A stretch of 64,000 nt of DNA from assembly GCA_020466095.1 (NCBI GenBank), contig CM035806.1:63909587-63973586 (forward strand). The letters are read 5' to 3'. The notes under the pieces are model-generated. The model was not told the DNA's origin and ran no database searches. It saw only the letters and a program-made list of their open reading frames with translations. A program made the translations under genes and the position numbers. Shown here piece by piece: positions 59,667 through 64,000 of this stretch; the first letter of the stretch is position 1; each line of letters starts with the position of its first letter. This DNA comes from Chlorops oryzae (Eukaryota; Arthropoda; Insecta; Diptera; Chloropidae).

Positions 59667-59738
59667 GGTCCGAAATACGGGGTTTGAACTTCAGAACTCT
59701 CAGTTCGTAGTCATTTGCTTTCTCCTTACACCGTGTTG
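59667..59738 (-). ncRNA. tRNA-like module (degenerate)
   Basis: Minus strand: GGTGTAAGGAGAAAGCAAATG as A box and GAAGTTCAAACCCCG as B box. Confidence 0.35.
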
Positions 59739-60049
59739 TCAAAAAAACATCATATCTCAATAAACACAAAAACGATAACGTGTTCGAATCGAATTCGAAT
59801 CGAATTCGTAGAGCGCGAATCGCATTAAACGAATTCGAATCGAATTCGATTCGAATTCGCGGAAGGCAATTTTCGCGATATCGCGCTTTTATCGTATTTT
59901 GCGTTCGATTCGAATTCGATTCGAAGACAAAACGCGATAAGAATTCGAATCGTTTGCAACGAGCTCGCCTCGAGCTCGCTTTTTTATCGCGGATTTTATA
60001 AAATGCGAGCTCGCTTTTTTATCGTGGAATTCATAAGAGTCTTACCGAC

Positions 60050-60690
60050 TACGGCACCCTGAAAGGGATTTTGAAGTTTTGTTGATATTTTGAAAAGTCC
60101 TCGAGGGCTCCCTGAAAAATGGCCCCAATGCAAAATGGCCCCAAACTGAAAATGAAAAAAGGCCCCAAAATTTGGGGTCATTGTGCATTATGAAAAATTA
60201 CCTCAAATCAAAAATGAAATTTGGCCCCAAAATAAAATGAAAAAGGCTCCAAAAACAAAAAGAGGTGTTTTTAATCGATATGAAAAATGGCCCCAAACTA
60301 GAAAATAAAACGGCCGTTATAGAATTTAAAAAATTAAAAATGAAAAAAGACCCAAAAATTTGGGGTCATTTTGCATTACCCCAAATCAAAAAATGAAACA
60401 TGGCCCCAAATGTAACATAAATTTTGAAAAATGCAAAATGACCCAAAAAAATCGTCCTAAAATTCAATACAAAATTTTGGAGCCTTTTTAAATTTTTGGA
60501 TTTGGGGTAATTTTTTATAACGCAAAATGACCCCAAAATTTGGGGCCGTTTTTAATTTTTGGATTTGGGGTAATTTTTTATAATGCAAAATGACCCCAAA
60601 TTTTGGGACCTTTTTTAATTTTTCAAAGTGGGGCAATAATGCATTATGCAAAATTACCCCAAAATTGGGGTCTTTTTTTTATTTTTATTT
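60050..60690. repeat. CCCCAAAA palindromic repeat block
   Basis: About twenty copies of CCCCAAA/TTTGGGG, several forming CCCCAAAATTTGGGG palindromes spaced 40-70 bp, linked by TGCATTATGAAAA words. The first half is mainly GGCCCCAAA on plus, the second half its inverse. Confidence 0.7.
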
Positions 60691-61014
60691 TTTTTAATTT
60701 CTCATTCTTGGAGAGATTTCTAATTTCATGATTTATTTTTAAGAGACTCCTTTTTTTAAGCTTAAATTTAATTTTGAGTTATTTTTTTTTCTATTTGATT
60801 GACTTTTGCTTTATTTTGTAGCTATAAAACTATGTACTTATATATAAAACACTAATTTGCTCAAAATATTTCTTAAAGATTATATCCTCACTATTTTTAA
60901 TATTTCTAAAATAAATGTAAAAAAAACTACTTTTATATATAATACACTCTGTTATATAGTCGAAGAACTTCTTACTACTGCAACTACAAACTAATTTTTT
61001 TTGATCATTTTTTT

Positions 61015-61130
61015 CGGGCCGGGCCGGGCTGGGCCTCTTTGAAAATTTTCCGGGCCGGGCCGGGACAGGCCCGGAAAAATCTGCTTCGGGCCGGGCCGGG
61101 CCTCAAAATTGAGGCCCGTGCCCATCTCTA
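61015..61130. repeat. GGGCC-rich patch
   Basis: CGGGCCGGGCCGGGC-type repeats in three clusters within an AT-rich region; it ends GCCCGTGCCCATCTCTA, which resembles a hAT-like terminus. Confidence 0.7.
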
Positions 61131-61241
61131 GTTCGAATTCTTATCGCTATTTCTCTCGAATCGAACGCAAAATACGATAAAAGCGCGAGCTCGCGAAAAT
61201 TGCCTTCCGCGATTCGAATTCAATTCGAATTCTTTAAAATA

Positions 61242-61602
61242 CAGTTGAACTTCGATTAACCGTGATGCTCGGGACCGGGCTAATCACGGATAATCGAAAA
61301 TCACGGTTAAAAGAGGTAAAATTTTACATGTATAAATTTTATTATTTTTATTTATTTTTGACAAAAACATGTAAATCTGCGTCTATAAACAACTTATCAT
61401 ATCTCTAGGAATACAAACATTTATTTTAATATGAGAGATGTGAGTGTATTATACGAAAAAAACAAACAAGCAGTCATATGGACATGTGCATCACGGATAA
61501 TAGAGGTAAATCACGGTTAATAGAGGTAAAAATCAACCACTCAGCATCACGGTTAATAGATAATCACGGTTAATAGAAGCACGGTTAATCGAAGTTCAAC
61601 TG
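61242..61602. mobile_element. pogo-like MITE (CAGTTGAACTTCGATTAACC ends, TA duplication)
   Basis: 361 bp, TA at 61240-61241 and 61603-61604. The right end is GGTTAATCGAAGTTCAACTG, a 20-bp perfect inverse of the left. ATCACGGTTAATAGA repeats lie inside the right end. Confidence 0.85.
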
Positions 61603-61748
61603 TATTATATTTGTGTTTAGTGGATACGAAACTTTAATTCTCGAAAGTAGTTTTGTTAATTTGTTTCCAAATCGCAAGACATTCGAGGTAAATATAGAAT
61701 CAAGCTAAACATATAAACGAAAAAAAGTCATTCACTTCAATTCGGCGA

Positions 61749-61828
61749 AGACGGCGTAATGGGTAAGCAGACTAGAAATAAGTATGACTAGAAATCAAGA
61801 GGTCGGTGTTCAAATCCCACAGCCGTTG
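61749..61828 (+). ncRNA. tRNA-like module
   Basis: GGCGTAATGGGTAAGCAGAC as A box, then GGTGTTCAAATCCCACAGC as B box, about 40 bases apart, followed 35 bp later by a run of 28 T. Confidence 0.45.
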
Positions 61829-62233
61829 GATACAAAAGTGTGGTTACCAGCATTAGAACCGTTTTTTTTTTTTTTTTTTTTTTTTTACCGAAAATAGTCT
61901 TATAATAAGACTGTTATTAGAATCATACATTAAATATAAAAATTAAATAATTTTTTTTTACTAATCGTATATAATCGAAAATTCGACAAAAAGGCGAATC
62001 GAATATGATAAAAAATTCGAATAAAGCGCGATAGCAAAACGATAGCAAAATACGAATCGCGCGCGATGCGTAAACGATAAAAAATGCGATAAAAATATGA
62101 ATCGCGTAAAAAGGTGACTCCCTCACGAATTCGAATTCGATTCGAGCTCGCCGCGAACACTCGCCGCGAAGAGTTTGCACGTCAAAACGAATTCGATTCG
62201 AATTCGATTCGAACTCGTTGTGCTTATTGGGAT

Positions 62234-62740
62234 CTATTAAAGTTCCTTTTGAAAATACATATACATATATGAAGTAAATCGAAAGTCAACAATTTTACTT
62301 CCCGTAAAAGTATTCTTCACTTTTTTAATAAATGTGATGGAAATTGAAAATAAGCACTTATAAAATACCAATTTCCGGTTGCGATTACAACGAAGTTTTG
62401 CAAAAGAATTCTACTAAATACAAGTAATTAACGTTATCGTCATTATTCTGCCATAAATATATACCAACATGAACAAAATATATATATTTTCTAACGAAGT
62501 TAGTCATAATTTTTAAACCGCGATATCTCAAACACTAGAGCCAATGTAAAAAAAAAAAAAAAAAAACGGTTGATGGGGCTGAATTCAGCGCCCCCCAATT
62601 ATGTTTACGAGATTTGTCTCCATGTTGTCGGTAAAAAAAAAGTACTAAATTCAAGCACAGTGATATTGTTGTTAGAATTATTAAGTATGGTAAGGGCACT
62701 AGTTAGAGTTATTTAAATGGATCAAATCGCACTAGGACAT
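62234..62740. other. AT-rich non-coding DNA
   Basis: Nothing recognised apart from an A18 run at 62549. Confidence 0.4.
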
Positions 62741-63342
62741 CTTAACTGTCACAACTCGAAATATGTCAAAATTCAGTTAATGCAAGGAACTTGACCGCCG
62801 ATAACAGCGCTACCTGTGAGCATTATCAAAATTGTTTTTTTTTTTTAACAAAAACCGTTATGTCTCTCTTCCCGATAAAACTGACCCATGAAAGCATTGC
62901 TCAGAGTGTAAGCGCAATCGACTCATTTCGAATTATGTCGGCTTAGAAGATTTTTTTCTTGTAAATTGAAATTGAAATCGAAAATGCGTCAGTTCAGTTG
63001 CTCAAAGCAAGTGAAATACAAATGCATTAATTAAAGTTATGCCTCTTTAGATTGAATAGGACAAAACAGTCAAAATTCAAGCAATCAGGTTTTCTATAAA
63101 AATTACAAAACCATTTTTTTATAAAACCTTCTAATAGGGCATTTACATATGTTATACGTTTTAGCGCTACTTGTTGAAGCTAAAGCGACTAAGTCAAAAC
63201 GGGGTGTAAACGGGGGTAAATGTCTAGTCTTAAAGTCTTTTCTTAATAAATTACCATATTTTGTCTTACTTTATTACTTAAACTTAAAAGCGTTTTTTTT
63301 GCGATTCCTGAGAAGTTAAGAATTTCGAGTTGTGACAGTTTA
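62741..63342. mobile_element. TIR element, ACTGTCACAACTCGAAAT ends
   Basis: The left end CTTAACTGTCACAACTCGAA is inverted at the right (TTCGAGTTGTGACAGTTTAG). About 600 bp, no coding frame. Confidence 0.7.
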
Positions 63343-63388
63343 GATATATCAGTGCAAAATGTTTAAGAGAAAAAACCGAGAAAACATT

Positions 63389-63735
63389 TAAGGGTGTTAT
63401 AGTCAGGTGATCCGGACCATAAAATACGTGACACAATCTGAACCTTTGAGCATTTCATAAAACAGGCCCCAAGACGCTACCCTTAAGACAAGGTGTATTC
63501 TGGAGATTTTTAAGGCCATTAAGAGCCTCATATTACTATTTTTGTCCAAATTTTTAATGAAAATCGCCCTTATGTAACGCCCACTTTTCCAGTTTCAAGA
63601 AATTTAATCGGAGAATTAAATATAAGCTCAAATTGTAAATTTCATTGAAATATGTTGAAAAACATCGGTTTTGGGGCAATTTTTGGAATTTTTGTGGCAG
63701 ACTCTAGTACTGGAGGGTATCCTTAATAATATTTC
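63389..63735 (-). mobile_element. Family B fragment, minus orientation
   Basis: Starts with the inverse 3' end (GGGTGTTATAGTCAGGTGA), then ACGCCCACTTTTCC and CTCTAGTACTGGAGGGTA. 5' part missing. Confidence 0.75.
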
Positions 63736-64000
63736 TCTGAATTCTCGTTTTCTAGTAGTGTGATCACCCATCTACACCGTGCTTGCCAAATCGAAAATCC
63801 GGGAATTATTTTAGGTTCGGTTTATTTTATTTCGATTTCATATTATTCGCTTAGACTCCGAATGGATGAAGAAGTTTATTATTTATTACTCCTTCATTGA
63901 TCGATTTTGGTATTATTCCATAAATTTTTAGCTGGGCAGCTGAAAGTATCGACTCCCACCCATGAATAAATGTGGTAACAAAACTTAACCCATTATAGTA

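Larger units (their letters stand above)
59757..62233. mobile_element. 2.5-kb element with GAATTCGA-repeat arms
   Basis: Terminal repeats: CAATAAACACAA...GTTCGAATCGAATTCG at the left, inverse of CGAATTCGATTCGAACTCGTTGTGCTTATTG at the right (read in parts). Both arms are runs of overlapping palindromic TCGAATTCGA/ATTCGAAT words (59778-59960, 61134-61232, 62125-62215). An inner inverted block CGCGATATCGCGCTTTTATCG pairs with 61175-61200. It contains the CCCCAAAA block, the GGGCC block, a pogo-like MITE and a tRNA-like module. No protein frame. Confidence 0.6.

Noticed and set aside
42836..61828. Calling the tRNA-like modules functional tRNA genes
   Set aside because: T-arm and acceptor pairing are imperfect in all eight and no anticodon arm is convincing; kept as tRNA-like only.
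41150..64000. Search for an intact transposase, reverse transcriptase or viral gene
   Set aside because: No frame longer than about 130 codons there shows catalytic motifs such as DDE, YXDD or a helicase; only non-autonomous elements are visible.

Overview
The window is nuclear DNA of a fly (Diptera). It carries intron-containing genes whose products closely follow fly families, in a very AT-rich, repeat-dense background. It also holds several copies of INE-1/mini-me elements, a repeat characteristic of higher flies. I cannot fix the genus from the sequence alone; a non-drosophilid schizophoran is my guess.

Genes occupy roughly the left two thirds. In order: a cyclic-nucleotide-gated channel beta-type subunit (minus, 969-5934, 5' exons not found); Hippo kinase (minus, 10162-12340); cytosolic valyl-tRNA synthetase (plus, 15565-19092), convergent with ORC3 (minus, 19289-21711); FLASH, the histone pre-mRNA processing factor (plus, 23571-28351), convergent with an unorthodox aquaporin (minus, 28919-30001); a TMEM186-like mitochondrial protein (plus, 34535-35232); an orphan coding exon (35475-35713); and a ten-exon SLC22 transporter (minus, 36404-40890). 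I resolved exon boundaries by hand. In all complete genes the splice phases sum to whole codons. The exceptions are the channel, which has one extra base in the second membrane segment, and TMEM186, which lacks one base near its N terminus. These look like assembly or consensus indels, or recent null alleles. The genes share no obvious pathway; this is ordinary eukaryotic gene order.

From about 41 kb to the end I find no intact gene. The stretch is a graveyard of non-autonomous transposons. It includes two INE-1-like families (A and B) that end in different hairpins but the same CTTACTTGTT terminus, pogo-like, mariner-like, hAT-like, Harbinger-like and piggyBac-like miniature elements, near-perfect hairpins, and nested insertions.

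The most unusual observation is a recurring architecture. Many elements are saturated with dozens of direct and inverted copies of a short motif of about 5-9 bp, and each element uses a different motif (TGACAT, TTGAC, ACTCACC, TTGCCA, AAGTAAA, GAATTCGA, CCCCAAAA, GGGCC, AGAGTC). Several of these elements also carry degenerate tRNA-like modules with A- and B-box-like segments. I read these as transposase-binding-site arrays with captured Pol III-like modules. That reading is inference and is laid out in the findings.
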